64,000 bases of DNA from JABDMD01 sp965203475 (GCA_965203475.1 OZ241890.1:310001-374000), one strand, 5' to 3'; positions 17,907-27,508 are shown, numbered from the stretch's first letter. Translations and numbers: made by a program. Notes: a model not told the origin generated them from the sequence alone.

Positions 17907-19169
17907 ATGTCTAAGCGAATCCAATCGATTCGCGGTATGCATGATGTATTACCGCCATCCAGTGGTGCTTTCCGCGCACTAGAGCAAAGCTTGCAAACCG
18001 TACTACAACAGTTTGGCTATGAAGAAATTCGTATGCCAATTTTGGAACACACCGAATTATTTAAACGTTCCATAGGTGAAGTTACAGACATTGTTGAAAA
18101 AGAGATGTACACCTTCGAGGATCGCAATGGAGATAGTCTAACATTGAGGCCTGAAGGAACTGCTAGTTGTGTACGTGCGGGACTTCAAGGCGGTATTTTA
18201 TATGCGCAACCCCTTCGACTTTGGTATGGCGGACCTTTTTTCCGTCATGAGCGACCACAAAAAGGGCGTTTTCGACAGTTTCACCAAATTGGTGTTGAAA
18301 CATTTGGTTTTTCAGGCCCTGATATTGATACTGAGCTGATTATTCTTTCTCAACACATGTGGGAAAGAATTAAGTTGCCTTCTAAACCGAAATTAGAAAT
18401 TAACAGCTTGGGGTCTTTATCGGCACGCAAGACATATAAAAAAGAATTAATTGATTATTTATCAGCGCATCAAGATGCGTTAGATGAAGAAGCTAAACGT
18501 CGATTGCACACCAACCCAATGCGAATTCTGGATAGCAAGAATTCAGAGTTAAAAACCATCATTAGTAATGCACCAAGTTTGCTGGACCATTTGGATACAG
18601 AATCGAGTGAACATTTTTCAGCATTACAAGAAATGCTTTCAGCTGTCAGTATTCCTTATACGATTAATCCACGTTTAGTGCGAGGTTTGGATTACTACTG
18701 TAAAACAGTATTTGAATGGGTGGCCGATGGTCTTGGGGCACAAGCCACCATTTGTGCTGGCGGACGTTATGATGGCTTAGTCGAACAACTTGGGGGAAAA
18801 CCCTGTGTTGCAGCAGGTTTTGCCATCGGCTTGGAACGACTGATTTCCTTGCTGGAAGATGAGGCGACTACTACCTCTGCAGTAGACGCCTATGTGGTAG
18901 CCATTGGTTCGGCTACACAGAGTACTGCTATGCAACTAGCACAAAACATTCGTAACAGCATCCCTTCCTACTCGGTGGTACTCAATTGTGGTGGGGGTAG
19001 TATAAAATCACAGATGAAGCGAGCAGATAAGTCTCATGCCAGATTGGCACTCATCATTGGAGAAGACGAACTGGAAGCAAGTTCGATAACGATTAAATTT
19101 TTGCGGGAACAGCGTGATCAAGTAACGGTTCCACAAACCGAAGTGATCCAATTGTTAACAAAAATCTAA
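17907..19169 (+). CDS. hisS: Histidyl-tRNA synthetase
   Basis: Class II aminoacyl-tRNA synthetase charging tRNA-His. The 420 residues contain motif 1 around 'EIRMPILEHTELFKRSIGE', motif 2 'GGPFFRHERPQKGRFRQFHQ', the histidine-specific 'LVRGLDYYCKTVFEW', and motif 3 'AAGFAIGLERLISLL', followed by an anticodon-binding domain. Length is usual. yfgM follows 17 bases downstream. Confidence 0.97.
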   Translation: MSKRIQSIRGMHDVLPPSSGAFRALEQSLQTVLQQFGYEEIRMPILEHTELFKRSIGEVTDIVEKEMYTFEDRNGDSLTLRPEGTASCVRAGLQGGILYAQPLRLWYGGPFFRHERPQKGRFRQFHQIGVETFGFSGPDIDTELIILSQHMWERIKLPSKPKLEINSLGSLSARKTYKKELIDYLSAHQDALDEEAKRRLHTNPMRILDSKNSELKTIISNAPSLLDHLDTESSEHFSALQEMLSAVSIPYTINPRLVRGLDYYCKTVFEWVADGLGAQATICAGGRYDGLVEQLGGKPCVAAGFAIGLERLISLLEDEATTTSAVDAYVVAIGSATQSTAMQLAQNIRNSIPSYSVVLNCGGGSIKSQMKRADKSHARLALIIGEDELEASSITIKFLREQRDQVTVPQTEVIQLLTKI

Positions 19170-19186
19170 ATTTAGAAGATATATAC

Positions 19187-19810
19187 ATGGCAAGTTACGA
19201 AACAGAAGAGCAACAAGTAGAAGCGCTGAAAGAGTGGTGGAAGCAAAATGGTATAGCTGTTATTACCGGCGCTGGTTTAGGAATTGGTGCATTATTTGGA
19301 TGGTGGGGCTGGACTGAACATAAGGAAACTCAAGCACAGGAAGCTTCGGACATTTTTACCAAAGTTCAAGAAGCAATAATTACAAACAATGTCAATGCAG
19401 TTACTGAACATGCAAAAAGTTTGCAAGAAAACTATACATCTACGCCTTATGCTTCTTTAGCTTCACTTTATGAAGCCAAGATAAATAGTGAAAAAGGAGA
19501 TCTAACTGCAGCTGAACAAAGTTTGCGTTGGGTGATTGATCACAGTAAGCAAGACGATGTTAAAAATATTGCCAGAATTCGCTTATCACGTGTTTTAATT
19601 GCTGAAAATAAACTTGATGAAGCAGCGGCGGTTGTTAATTCTGGAATGTCGGATGCGTATCTTTCTCTGGTCAACGAAGTACGAGGAGATATTTTTGTTG
19701 CCAAAGGCGAAATTGAACAAGCACGGCAAGCCTATGATCAAGCGTTGCAAAATCCTGATGCGGACAATATCGAGTTTTTACAACTGAAACGCGATAATTT
19801 AGGTAGCTAG
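19187..19810 (+). CDS. yfgM: YfgM family TPR membrane protein
   Basis: YfgM is an inner-membrane protein with a periplasmic TPR domain that associates with the Sec translocon and the chaperone PpiD. The 207 residues start with 'YETEEQQVEALKEWWKQNG', the family signature, then one membrane helix (about 22-42, Gly/Trp-rich) and a helical repeat region. It lies between hisS and bamB, the canonical position. Confidence 0.9.
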   Translation: MASYETEEQQVEALKEWWKQNGIAVITGAGLGIGALFGWWGWTEHKETQAQEASDIFTKVQEAIITNNVNAVTEHAKSLQENYTSTPYASLASLYEAKINSEKGDLTAAEQSLRWVIDHSKQDDVKNIARIRLSRVLIAENKLDEAAAVVNSGMSDAYLSLVNEVRGDIFVAKGEIEQARQAYDQALQNPDADNIEFLQLKRDNLGS

Positions 19811-19828
19811 CTTTTTAAACATTCATTG

Positions 19829-21019
19829 ATGAATAGATTCGCGTTCTCTTTACTTATTAGTTTATTTATTGCTTGTAGTGTACCGATTCAAGGCTGCACA
19901 TCTTTAATTGATAAACCAAAAAAATGGCTTGGAATTAGCAAGCCGGATGATCCACGCAAACCAACTAAACTTGTCAAGATTGAAAATCCCAGAGTGAGTG
20001 TGCAATCGGTGTGGCGAAATTCCGTTGGGGATTTAGATGAATCTTTTAATAATATTCGTCCATTTATTAGTAGCGACCGGGTTGTCATGAGTAATGCTGA
20101 AGGTCAGATAGATGTTTGGGATCGTTCCAGTGGACGCACCATTTGGTCAACAGATCTAGATGAGCCCATTACTGGGGGTGTAAATGGGGGCGAAGGAATG
20201 ATCGCGATAGGTTCGGATGATGGGATAGTAATTGCATTGGATGCAAACAATGGTCAAGAGCTTTGGCGTAAACGTTTATCCAGTGAAGTGATGGCGATGT
20301 CTGAAGCAAAGTTTGGAGTAATTGTAGTACGTACTAATGACAGTGCGGTGTACGCACTTGATGTGAGTAATGGTAGTGTGGTTTGGAATCAAGTTCGTGA
20401 AACACCCGCCTTAACCTTGCGTGGCACAAGTGCACCTATGGTGGTGGGTGAAGTTGTGCTGGTGGGATATGACGACGGTGAACTCATTGCATTAAATATG
20501 CGAGATGGTACCCAACTATGGGAGATTCCGGTTTCTGTTCCTAAAGGGCGTTCTGAACTAGAACGAGTTTCAGATCTTGACGGAGAGTTTGTTTATTTAG
20601 AGGGTGTAATTTACGCCGTTAACTTTAATGGTCGAGTAGCGGCAATTGATTTTGATACTGGAAATATTGCTTGGACTAAAGACTTGTCATCTAGTGTGGG
20701 ATTAAGTGCGGATGAAACACGAGTATATGTAACGGATGCAGATGCAAGTGTTTGGGCACTCGATAAATCATCTGGTGCTACAGTTTGGAGACAAAACAAA
20801 TTACTCTTTCGCGATCTTACGGCTCCCGGTGTAATGGGCAACTATGTAGTGGTGGGTGACTACAAAGGGTACTTGCATTGGTTATCAAAAGAAGATGGTA
20901 CATTGGCGGGCCGGGATGACATCGCCAGAGGTGCGATTGCCATTGCGCCACGTGTGATTGATAGCAAGGCGTATGTGTTAGCCAATAATGGGTCTTTTTC
21001 TGTTCTTCAGTACCGTTGA
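19829..21019 (+). CDS. bamB: Outer membrane assembly lipoprotein BamB
   Basis: BamB is an eight-bladed beta-propeller lipoprotein of the BAM complex that inserts outer-membrane proteins. I prefer ATG 19829 to the TTG one codon earlier. The N-terminus is a signal peptide with a lipobox around 'PIQGC'. Repeating PQQ-type blades follow ('VWDRSSGRTIWSTDL', 'ALDANNGQELWRKRL', 'ALDVSNGSVVWNQV'). The 396-residue length is typical. It is followed by der, as in E. coli. Confidence 0.94.
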   Translation: MNRFAFSLLISLFIACSVPIQGCTSLIDKPKKWLGISKPDDPRKPTKLVKIENPRVSVQSVWRNSVGDLDESFNNIRPFISSDRVVMSNAEGQIDVWDRSSGRTIWSTDLDEPITGGVNGGEGMIAIGSDDGIVIALDANNGQELWRKRLSSEVMAMSEAKFGVIVVRTNDSAVYALDVSNGSVVWNQVRETPALTLRGTSAPMVVGEVVLVGYDDGELIALNMRDGTQLWEIPVSVPKGRSELERVSDLDGEFVYLEGVIYAVNFNGRVAAIDFDTGNIAWTKDLSSSVGLSADETRVYVTDADASVWALDKSSGATVWRQNKLLFRDLTAPGVMGNYVVVGDYKGYLHWLSKEDGTLAGRDDIARGAIAIAPRVIDSKAYVLANNGSFSVLQYR

Positions 21020-21104
21020 GAATTGCACTATCATTTTGATGTAGCAAACTACATTTCTGGATCCCGCATACCGCACGATAAAAGCGGTCAATCTAACTAT
21101 TACT

Positions 21105-22514
21105 ATGAAACCAATAATTGCCTTGGTGGGCCGACCTAATGTTGGAAAATCAACCTTATTCAATTATCTGACCAAATCGAATAATGCATTAGTAGCGGAT
21201 CAACCAGGGATTACGCGTGATCGTATTTACGGAACGACCCGAAGGTTTGATGACCGTTACATCGTGATTGATACAGGCGGGCTTACGTCATCGGATACAT
21301 CACTAGAACAAAACCCGATTTATCAATCAATTTCTGAACAGGCTTGGGTAGCCATTGAAGAAGCAGATGTGGTTTTTTTTCTGGTGGAGGCTACAGAAGG
21401 TTTAGTGCCCCAGGATCAAGAAGTATTTGCAAACCTAAGAAATGCAAATCGTCAAGTCATAGTATTAGTGAACAAATCCGACTGTGGAGTAGTTCAATCG
21501 TTAAGCAGTGAGTTTTATGCTTTAGGCGCAGAATCATTATTTGAAGTATCCGCAAAATCTGGGAATGGTATACGAGATGTAATGTATCACCTAAACGAAA
21601 AGTACGTAGATTCAAATGAACAAGTATCAGATAAGGATGAGAATTCTTTAATTACAGTAGCTCTTGTAGGGCGACCCAATGTAGGCAAGTCTACACTCGC
21701 CAATACATTATTAGGCGAACATCGCTTTGTAACCTCTGATATTCCAGGGACCACGCGTGATAGCATTTCGGTAAACATTGAAAAAATTGGCACCACATTT
21801 GAATTAATAGATACAGCAGGTGTACGACGCAGGAGCAAAGTACACGATATGATAGAAAAATTTAGTGTCGTTAAAACATTACAATCTATAGAAGCATCCA
21901 ATGTTGTAGTTTTGATGATTGATGGGACCCAAGAGTTTGCAGAACAAGATGCGCGATTGGCAGGTATGGTTTTAGACAGTGGTCGTGCTGTCGTAGTTGC
22001 AATTAATAAAGTAGATGAATGTTCTGAAGAACAACATAAAAAAATTAAAAAAGGATTAGATTTAAAATTAAACTTTTTGAATTTTGCTGAACAGTTATAC
22101 ATTTCAGCTATAAAAAAAGAAAATATTACTAAGCTAATGCATGCCGTTAAGCATGCACATAATAGTTCGCAAATACAGGTCAATACAGCAGATTTAAATC
22201 GAATGCTGGAAAGCGCTGTGGAAGCATTTCAACCGCCTTTAGTTCGTGGGCGAAGAATTAAACTTAAGTACATGACACAAGTCAATGTAAATCCGCCCAC
22301 CTTTGCTGTTCATGGGAATCAAATAAATAGAATTCCTGCCAGTTATAAACGGTATCTTGAAAATTACTTACGCAAAGTTTTGAAGCTAACCGGTACGCCT
22401 GTAAAATTAATTTTCAAACAGCCTGATAATCCATATGCGGGCAGACGTAACAAACTCACGCCTAGACAACAACGAAGTAGGAAGCGATTACTAAAAACAG
22501 TCAAAAAGCGCTAA
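21105..22514 (+). CDS. der: Ribosome-associated GTPase Der (EngA)
   Basis: Essential GTPase for 50S subunit maturation. The 469 residues hold two tandem G domains, each with its own P-loop ('GRPNVGKSTLFNYL' at the N-terminus and 'GRPNVGKSTLANTL' near residue 190) and switch region ('GITRDRIYG' and 'GTTRDSISV'), followed by the KH-like domain and a basic C-terminus ending 'RKRLLKTVKKR'. A bidirectional terminator follows directly. Confidence 0.97.
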   Translation: MKPIIALVGRPNVGKSTLFNYLTKSNNALVADQPGITRDRIYGTTRRFDDRYIVIDTGGLTSSDTSLEQNPIYQSISEQAWVAIEEADVVFFLVEATEGLVPQDQEVFANLRNANRQVIVLVNKSDCGVVQSLSSEFYALGAESLFEVSAKSGNGIRDVMYHLNEKYVDSNEQVSDKDENSLITVALVGRPNVGKSTLANTLLGEHRFVTSDIPGTTRDSISVNIEKIGTTFELIDTAGVRRRSKVHDMIEKFSVVKTLQSIEASNVVVLMIDGTQEFAEQDARLAGMVLDSGRAVVVAINKVDECSEEQHKKIKKGLDLKLNFLNFAEQLYISAIKKENITKLMHAVKHAHNSSQIQVNTADLNRMLESAVEAFQPPLVRGRRIKLKYMTQVNVNPPTFAVHGNQINRIPASYKRYLENYLRKVLKLTGTPVKLIFKQPDNPYAGRRNKLTPRQQRSRKRLLKTVKKR

Positions 22515-22534
22515 ATAGAACATTTAACGCTTTT
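22504..22534. terminator. Bidirectional terminator after der
   Basis: AAAAGCGCTAAAT (22504-22516) and ATTTAACGCTTTT (22522-22534) form a 13-pair stem with one mismatch and a five-base loop; the outer pairs are A/T runs. It spans the der stop and the gap to the convergent small secreted gene. Confidence 0.8.
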
Positions 22535-22537
22535 CAT

Positions 22538-22837
22538 TTAATTGCAGCGATGTGTTCTGCCTAAAGGACGTTGAAATGTATATGCGCCAGGCTCACCCAC
22601 TAATTTTTTTCCAGCTTCACCAGCATTACCGCCCAATAAAGTAAAAGGTAAAGTTACCACATAGGTGGCAGCACCCACAGCGGTTCCAGCTAAGCCCAAA
22701 GGACGTATAAAAATAGTATCTATAAACATTGCACTAGCTGACGGAGAATTGTGTTCATTGCAAAGCGCTTGCGCTGCAAATGAACTATTCGGCAACAATA
22801 CAGCTGCACAAAATAATAAGACATATAGTTTTTTCAT
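22538..22837 (-). CDS. Small secreted protein of unknown function
   Basis: The likely start is ATG at 22837, which gives a 99-residue protein with a signal peptide ('MKKLYVLLFCAAVLLPNSSFAAQA'-type N-terminus). A longer frame exists upstream but would bury the signal sequence. The mature part has a Gly/Ala hydrophobic segment ('GLAGTAVGAATYVVTLPFTLL') and a tail 'LVGEPGAYTFQRPLGR'. I have seen the pattern of RPLG, TLPF and 'YTFQRPLG' in small exported proteobacterial proteins of unknown role. The two Cys may form a disulfide. It stands alone, convergent with der. Confidence 0.75.
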   Translation of the reverse strand: MKKLYVLLFCAAVLLPNSSFAAQALCNEHNSPSASAMFIDTIFIRPLGLAGTAVGAATYVVTLPFTLLGGNAGEAGKKLVGEPGAYTFQRPLGRTHRCN

Positions 22838-23052
22838 TTTCTGCTTCCCAGTGTAATCAATTCGATAGAGTCTAGGTTCATTTTGGGGTTTCATCCTAGG
22901 ATGCCAACCATGCAAAAGGCCCTACTTGTGAGATTATGTCATTTTGATTGGCAATTTGTTGGTGATTTTAGGGGTGGGCGGGTCGAATGAGTCGGTGAAA
23001 GGTCATGGAATCAATAGTTTAACCACGATAATGTCACTATTCGTATAATTAT

Positions 23053-24861
23053 CTAGTGGTGTGCAGATCGGGGACCATACTGAGGTAAAGGGTGATTGAA
23101 TTCGCAACATCCTAAGTCTGGCGAATTTCCACTAATATTATTCAATAGATTGGGAAGGTGAATTCCTGAATCAATTGCGTTGGAGTCCGGCGACAGTTGA
23201 GTTGCGTGATTTTCAATTGTAAATACATTTGCATAATGTTTAGGGCGGATATCACCAGCATGGAAAACTTTTTTTGGATCAACTTTTTTTGCACCAAAAT
23301 TAGTATAAAGCTGTGCAGAGCCGAGTGTGTGTTTTGGTTTTGCATATTCTTCATTATTCCATTCTGCGAAAAACGATCCGAATAGTCCATTAAATCCGCC
23401 ATATCCGTCATTGTCAAAATCACAAGCGATCATATTTCCTGTTGACCTTAATCCATAGTTTTTTCTACCGATGAATAAATTATTACGAGTGAGAACGTTA
23501 CTAACTGATTCGCCAGAGTTTTGTATATGAAAAGCAATATCATATGAAATAGAAGTGTTATTAAACAATAATACTCCAGAAGTGTGGTTATGAAGTTTAA
23601 AAGGCGAGTATTGAGGATTAAAAATTGAATTATTAAAAATATATACAGGGCCTCCATTTACAGGCTGTGCAGAAACCCCGCTGAATGTGTTCGTGATTCT
23701 ATTATTATATATTCGTACATTGGTATCTGCATAATCGGATTCAATCCCATCATCTGTGCAAATATAAATTTCATTATTGTGTATGTCCGAAGCAGAAAGT
23801 TGTCCATGTTGTGTGCCGTGAATGGCATCACCGAGTTTTGAAAAATAATTATAGGCCACTATGTGTCCAGCACCAGTAATCTCAACTCCTTTGATGGATT
23901 CAATACCTTTGGTGCGGGGCCATTTCGTCGGGCCTATAAAATAATTATCCGTAATAACTGTTCCTCTTGAAACTTTATACCCGCCATTGATAGAGGTAAA
24001 TCCAACTTTGCTGATTTCAAATTTACAGTTCTGTATTACTAGATCACTCCCATTATGTCCAACAAATAAATAGTCTGCATTTTTAAATGTTAAACCATAA
24101 AATCTTACATATTTTAAAGCATCAGCACTAATCAATCGGCTATTACCTAAACCGTCTAATATGACTTCATCATTACCGGAACTTTGAAAGATAATAGGAT
24201 TTTCTTTTGTTCCGCTTTTTGTAATTTGCCATTCTCCAACCCTGTAAGTCCCAGCATGTAGCAGAAATGTGTCTCCTGGTCGAGCTTTTGAATTAACAAT
24301 ATCAAGACCTAAAATCATATTATCTTTATTCAAATGGTTTACTCTAGAATTTTTGCTGCTATCTTTTGGATAGACATGGAATATTCGTTTATTTTTGGGT
24401 ATTGCTATTGGTTTTTTTGTAGGAATTTGTATTAATTTTTCTGTGGAACCACCATCTGGGTCCAGTAACATAAGTTTTATTTCATATACTTTACCGGGAC
24501 TTAAATTAAAAATAGATCCTGCAAATAGCCATCCATTTTCAACACGGTTTTCTGGCGAATTCTTTTTAGGAATCGTTCTGAATAATGGTAAGGCATCGTG
24601 AAATTTCGAATCTTTTATATCCCTAAATTTCACATTAATTTTTGCATTGGCATTTGAATCACCTTGAATAGGCCAGCGAATACCAATGGAATTAAATGTA
24701 CTTGGCTCAATTTGAACTGGGTTTGGCTTTGAGGTACTAGAGCCATTACCGAGGTAATGTTTTTCGAAATCTGCACGTTGCCAAATAAACTCTTCAGAAT
24801 TTGCTTGTCCTGCATACAATATACACAGGAGTGCAAATATGTAAATTTTAAATACGATCAT
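23053..24861 (-). CDS. Secreted right-handed parallel beta-helix protein
   Basis: A 602-residue exported protein (signal peptide ending near 'GQANS'). Residues about 40-150 look like an Ig/fibronectin-type beta domain. From about 180 onward there are regularly spaced beta-helix rungs ('VRFYGLTFKNA', 'LVIQNCKFEI', 'GTVITDNYFIG', 'SDIHNNEIYI', 'VRIYNNRITNTFSG', 'VYIFNNSIFN'), after an entry 'ARPGDTFLLHAGTYRV' typical of pectate-lyase-like folds. Such proteins are often polysaccharide lyases or surface proteins; no catalytic site can be assigned. It is the last gene of a likely three-gene unit behind an ECF sigma factor (28-base gap to the gene before). Confidence 0.8.
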   Translation of the reverse strand: MIVFKIYIFALLCILYAGQANSEEFIWQRADFEKHYLGNGSSTSKPNPVQIEPSTFNSIGIRWPIQGDSNANAKINVKFRDIKDSKFHDALPLFRTIPKKNSPENRVENGWLFAGSIFNLSPGKVYEIKLMLLDPDGGSTEKLIQIPTKKPIAIPKNKRIFHVYPKDSSKNSRVNHLNKDNMILGLDIVNSKARPGDTFLLHAGTYRVGEWQITKSGTKENPIIFQSSGNDEVILDGLGNSRLISADALKYVRFYGLTFKNADYLFVGHNGSDLVIQNCKFEISKVGFTSINGGYKVSRGTVITDNYFIGPTKWPRTKGIESIKGVEITGAGHIVAYNYFSKLGDAIHGTQHGQLSASDIHNNEIYICTDDGIESDYADTNVRIYNNRITNTFSGVSAQPVNGGPVYIFNNSIFNPQYSPFKLHNHTSGVLLFNNTSISYDIAFHIQNSGESVSNVLTRNNLFIGRKNYGLRSTGNMIACDFDNDGYGGFNGLFGSFFAEWNNEEYAKPKHTLGSAQLYTNFGAKKVDPKKVFHAGDIRPKHYANVFTIENHATQLSPDSNAIDSGIHLPNLLNNISGNSPDLGCCEFNHPLPQYGPRSAHH

Positions 24862-24889
24862 TCTGCTTTCCTAATATCATTGTTAGAAC

Positions 24890-25624
24890 TTATGGAATTT
24901 TAGAGTCCAGATCTTCTACATTGACTTTAGGGTGAGCGAGTTTGAATTTCTCTAATTGTCGCGATGCTTCTGCATAGTCTTTACGAGCAATGAGTTGTTC
25001 AATTAAAAGTAACCAGTCTTCTACCGTAAGCTCTGAGCTTGCGGAGCTAGTGTCTTCATGAGGGGCGTGAACAGCTGAAGGCTGTGCGCGCATAGCATCT
25101 TTTTGTATTGATCTTTTTTTAGCATCACTAGTACTGGATGCTGCATCCGTACTCTTGTCGACTTCTGTTGTATCTTGCTTAAATTTTTTTTCTAGTTCAT
25201 TGGCTTGAGTAGGAGCATTTTTCAATTCTTTGGGAGCAGCTAGGATATCATTGTTACGCATCATTTCCATATCCGCTGGAGGTTCTGCCATTCCGCTTTC
25301 TATCATATCTTTAGAAGACTCAATTTTTTCCATTGACTCATTAAAATCTTCAAGCTGTTTTTCCTTTTCTGGAATTGGAGGAATGCTCACTTGTTCCGGA
25401 TGCTGGTCTATCTGTACAAGTATGGCGAATACAAATACTACACTTGCTGCCATGGATAAAGGCACTTTCCATCCGCCACTAAAATGACTGCTGCCATGAC
25501 GGGCAGTATTTTTTTGCGAGGCATAATCAAGAATCTTTTTATCTAACTCAGCAGAAGGGCTTTGTTTTGAGCCCTGTTTATACAATTCTTTTAAAACCTG
25601 TTCGTCTTGTGAGTTATTAGTCAT
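24890..25624 (-). CDS. Single-pass membrane protein, putative anti-sigma factor
   Basis: A 244-residue protein with a cytoplasmic N-terminus ('DEQVLKELYKQGSKQSPSAELDKKILDYA'), one membrane helix (about 52-71) and a long charged periplasmic region that ends in a helical TPR-like segment ('DWLLLIEQLIARKDYAEASRQL'). It starts 16 bases after an ECF sigma factor, the usual place of an anti-sigma factor. It lacks the HxxxCxxC zinc motif of ZAS-type anti-sigmas, so the role is inferred from position and topology only. Confidence 0.65.
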   Translation of the reverse strand: MTNNSQDEQVLKELYKQGSKQSPSAELDKKILDYASQKNTARHGSSHFSGGWKVPLSMAASVVFVFAILVQIDQHPEQVSIPPIPEKEKQLEDFNESMEKIESSKDMIESGMAEPPADMEMMRNNDILAAPKELKNAPTQANELEKKFKQDTTEVDKSTDAASSTSDAKKRSIQKDAMRAQPSAVHAPHEDTSSASSELTVEDWLLLIEQLIARKDYAEASRQLEKFKLAHPKVNVEDLDSKIP

Positions 25625-25640
25625 AGGATAAACTCGTTCT

Positions 25641-26204
25641 TCAGTTTATGATGGCAGCTTTAAGTTTATTTTTGGCATAACGTAGTCTACTTTTAGCGGT
25701 TTCCATATTTACTTGTGTTATTTCCGCAATTTCTTGCACGCTTAGATCTTGTTCAAGATATAAAATTGCAACTTCTTTTTGGCTGGCAGGTAAATCTTGT
25801 AAAGCCTGCATGAAGAGTTTGGCTTTTTGTTTTAAAGTGAATTCATCTTCCGGTAATGCCAAACTTACGGTAGATTCCATGCTTTGTTCATTCATCTCTG
25901 CGTTTTCAATTGTATCAACAATTTCAGGTTTAGATTTTCGATAAAAATCAATCAATGTGTTGTGTGCAATTGTAAAAATATAGGTTTTAAACTTCGCTTT
26001 AGGTTCATAACGAGAAGCGGCTTTAATCACTTTTATCCATACATCTTGGTACAGTTCTTCCGATTGGTGGCTGTCACCGCAGTATTTTATAAAATATCGA
26101 AACAAAACATCTTTATAGCGTCGATATAAATTTTCAAATGCTGCGTTATCCCCCTGTTTATATAACAACATTAAGGCTTCGTCAGTATGCTGCGTATCTT
26201 CCAT
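25641..26204 (-). CDS. ECF-type RNA polymerase sigma factor
   Basis: A 187-residue sigma-70 family protein of ECF size. Region 2 is seen at about 20-90 ('FENLYRRYKDVLFRYFIKYC', 'EELYQDVWIKVIKAASRY', 'FKTYIFTIAHNTLIDFYRK') and region 4 at about 130-180 ('LPASQKEVAILYLEQDLSVQEIAEI' and 'ETAKSRLRYAKNKLK'). It heads a minus-strand unit with a membrane protein and a secreted beta-helix protein. Its target promoters are unknown; envelope stress or surface remodelling is a reasonable guess. Confidence 0.92.
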   Translation of the reverse strand: MEDTQHTDEALMLLYKQGDNAAFENLYRRYKDVLFRYFIKYCGDSHQSEELYQDVWIKVIKAASRYEPKAKFKTYIFTIAHNTLIDFYRKSKPEIVDTIENAEMNEQSMESTVSLALPEDEFTLKQKAKLFMQALQDLPASQKEVAILYLEQDLSVQEIAEITQVNMETAKSRLRYAKNKLKAAIIN

Positions 26205-26333
26205 AAGCTCTGCAGCCTAACGAGGCCTAAGAAATAACGCAATATAGTTATCACTTACTTATGTAAACGAAATTATTAGCAAAAAGGGTTGTTCAAATCA
26301 GCCAATCAATAGCAGGCATGTTAGGATTTACTA

Positions 26334-27497
26334 ATGTCTAAGAGCAAAATTTCCAGCCGCTTGCGAAAAGTGGAGCCATTCCATGTGATGAGTTTAATGG
26401 CACAATCCAAGCACCTTCGATCACTAGGCCACGATGTAATTCATATGGAATTTGGGGAGCCTGATTTTTCGACTCCAACCCCGATCGTGGAAGCTGGAAT
26501 AAATGCATTAAATGAAGGCATTACACATTACACACCGACCTTAGGTTTGCCCGCCTTGCGTGAAGCGATCGCAAATCATTATCAAACGGAGTATCAAGTC
26601 CATGTGGATGCTGAACAAATCATTATTACACCAGGTTCTGCAGTTGCACTACAGCAAGTACTAACATTAATGGTGTCGCCCAATGATAAAGTTGTGATTA
26701 CTGATCCGGCATATCCTAGCACCCATAATCTAGTCAATTTATTAGGCGGTAAAGTTTTGCATGTGCCTGTGAACGATGATTCGGATTGGCAACTTAATTT
26801 ACATTTATTACAACAACACTGGGAGGACTCCGTAAATGCGGTAGTAATCGCCAGCCCTTCAAATCCTACCGGCACCATTATTGATGATTCGGAATTACAA
26901 ATGATTGCAGCATTTTGTTACGAGAAGGGATGCTTTCTGTTAGTTGATGAAATTTATCATGGCTTGGTATATGACACTGCGCCGCGTACAGCAGTAGGCA
27001 TGAATGACAACACTATTGTGTTAAATGGATTTTCAAAATTTTATGGTATGACGGGTTGGCGTGTGGGTTGGATTGTAGCGCCCAGGCAGTATTTATCCGA
27101 GCTGAATAAATTAGCCCAGCATACCTTCTTGGCTGCTCCTACACCCGGGCAACATGCCGCACTTGCTGCCTTTCAGGAAGATACTAAACTAATATTGTTG
27201 GAAAGACGTGAAGCCTTTAAGAAACGGCGTGATTTTCTATTGGATGCATTGGTATCCCTTGGTTTTAAAATAAATGTTAAACCGCAAGGAGCATTTTATA
27301 TATATGCAGATTCAAGTGCGTTTTCAAAAGACAGTTATGAGTTTGCTTGTAAGGTTTTAGAAGAAATACATGTCGCCTTTACACCAGGCATCGATTTTGG
27401 AGTTGCTGGTGCAAATGAACATGTGCGTTTTGCCTACACCACTGCACTTGAAAATTTAGAAGTTGGGGTGGAGCGTTTAGCCAAGTATTTAAAATAA
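26334..27497 (+). CDS. Class I/II pyridoxal-phosphate aminotransferase
   Basis: A 387-residue fold-type I aminotransferase. It shows 'MEFGEPDFSTPTPIVEAG', 'SPSNPTGTIIDDSEL', 'DEIYHGLVYD', the PLP-lysine region 'LNGFSKFYGMTGWRVGWIV' and a C-terminal Arg in 'EHVRFAYTTALENLEVGVER'. This is the aspartate/alanine aminotransferase subgroup; the substrate cannot be read from the sequence. It is divergent from the sigma-factor unit (129-base gap) and followed 11 bases later by a secreted protein gene. Confidence 0.92.
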   Translation: MSKSKISSRLRKVEPFHVMSLMAQSKHLRSLGHDVIHMEFGEPDFSTPTPIVEAGINALNEGITHYTPTLGLPALREAIANHYQTEYQVHVDAEQIIITPGSAVALQQVLTLMVSPNDKVVITDPAYPSTHNLVNLLGGKVLHVPVNDDSDWQLNLHLLQQHWEDSVNAVVIASPSNPTGTIIDDSELQMIAAFCYEKGCFLLVDEIYHGLVYDTAPRTAVGMNDNTIVLNGFSKFYGMTGWRVGWIVAPRQYLSELNKLAQHTFLAAPTPGQHAALAAFQEDTKLILLERREAFKKRRDFLLDALVSLGFKINVKPQGAFYIYADSSAFSKDSYEFACKVLEEIHVAFTPGIDFGVAGANEHVRFAYTTALENLEVGVERLAKYLK

Positions 27498-27508
27498 AAG
27501 GATAAGAA

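Noticed and set aside
21587..22183. Long 198-codon frame antisense to der
   Set aside because: Falls entirely within der, and its Cys/Ser-rich sequence is typical of an antisense reading of a conserved gene.
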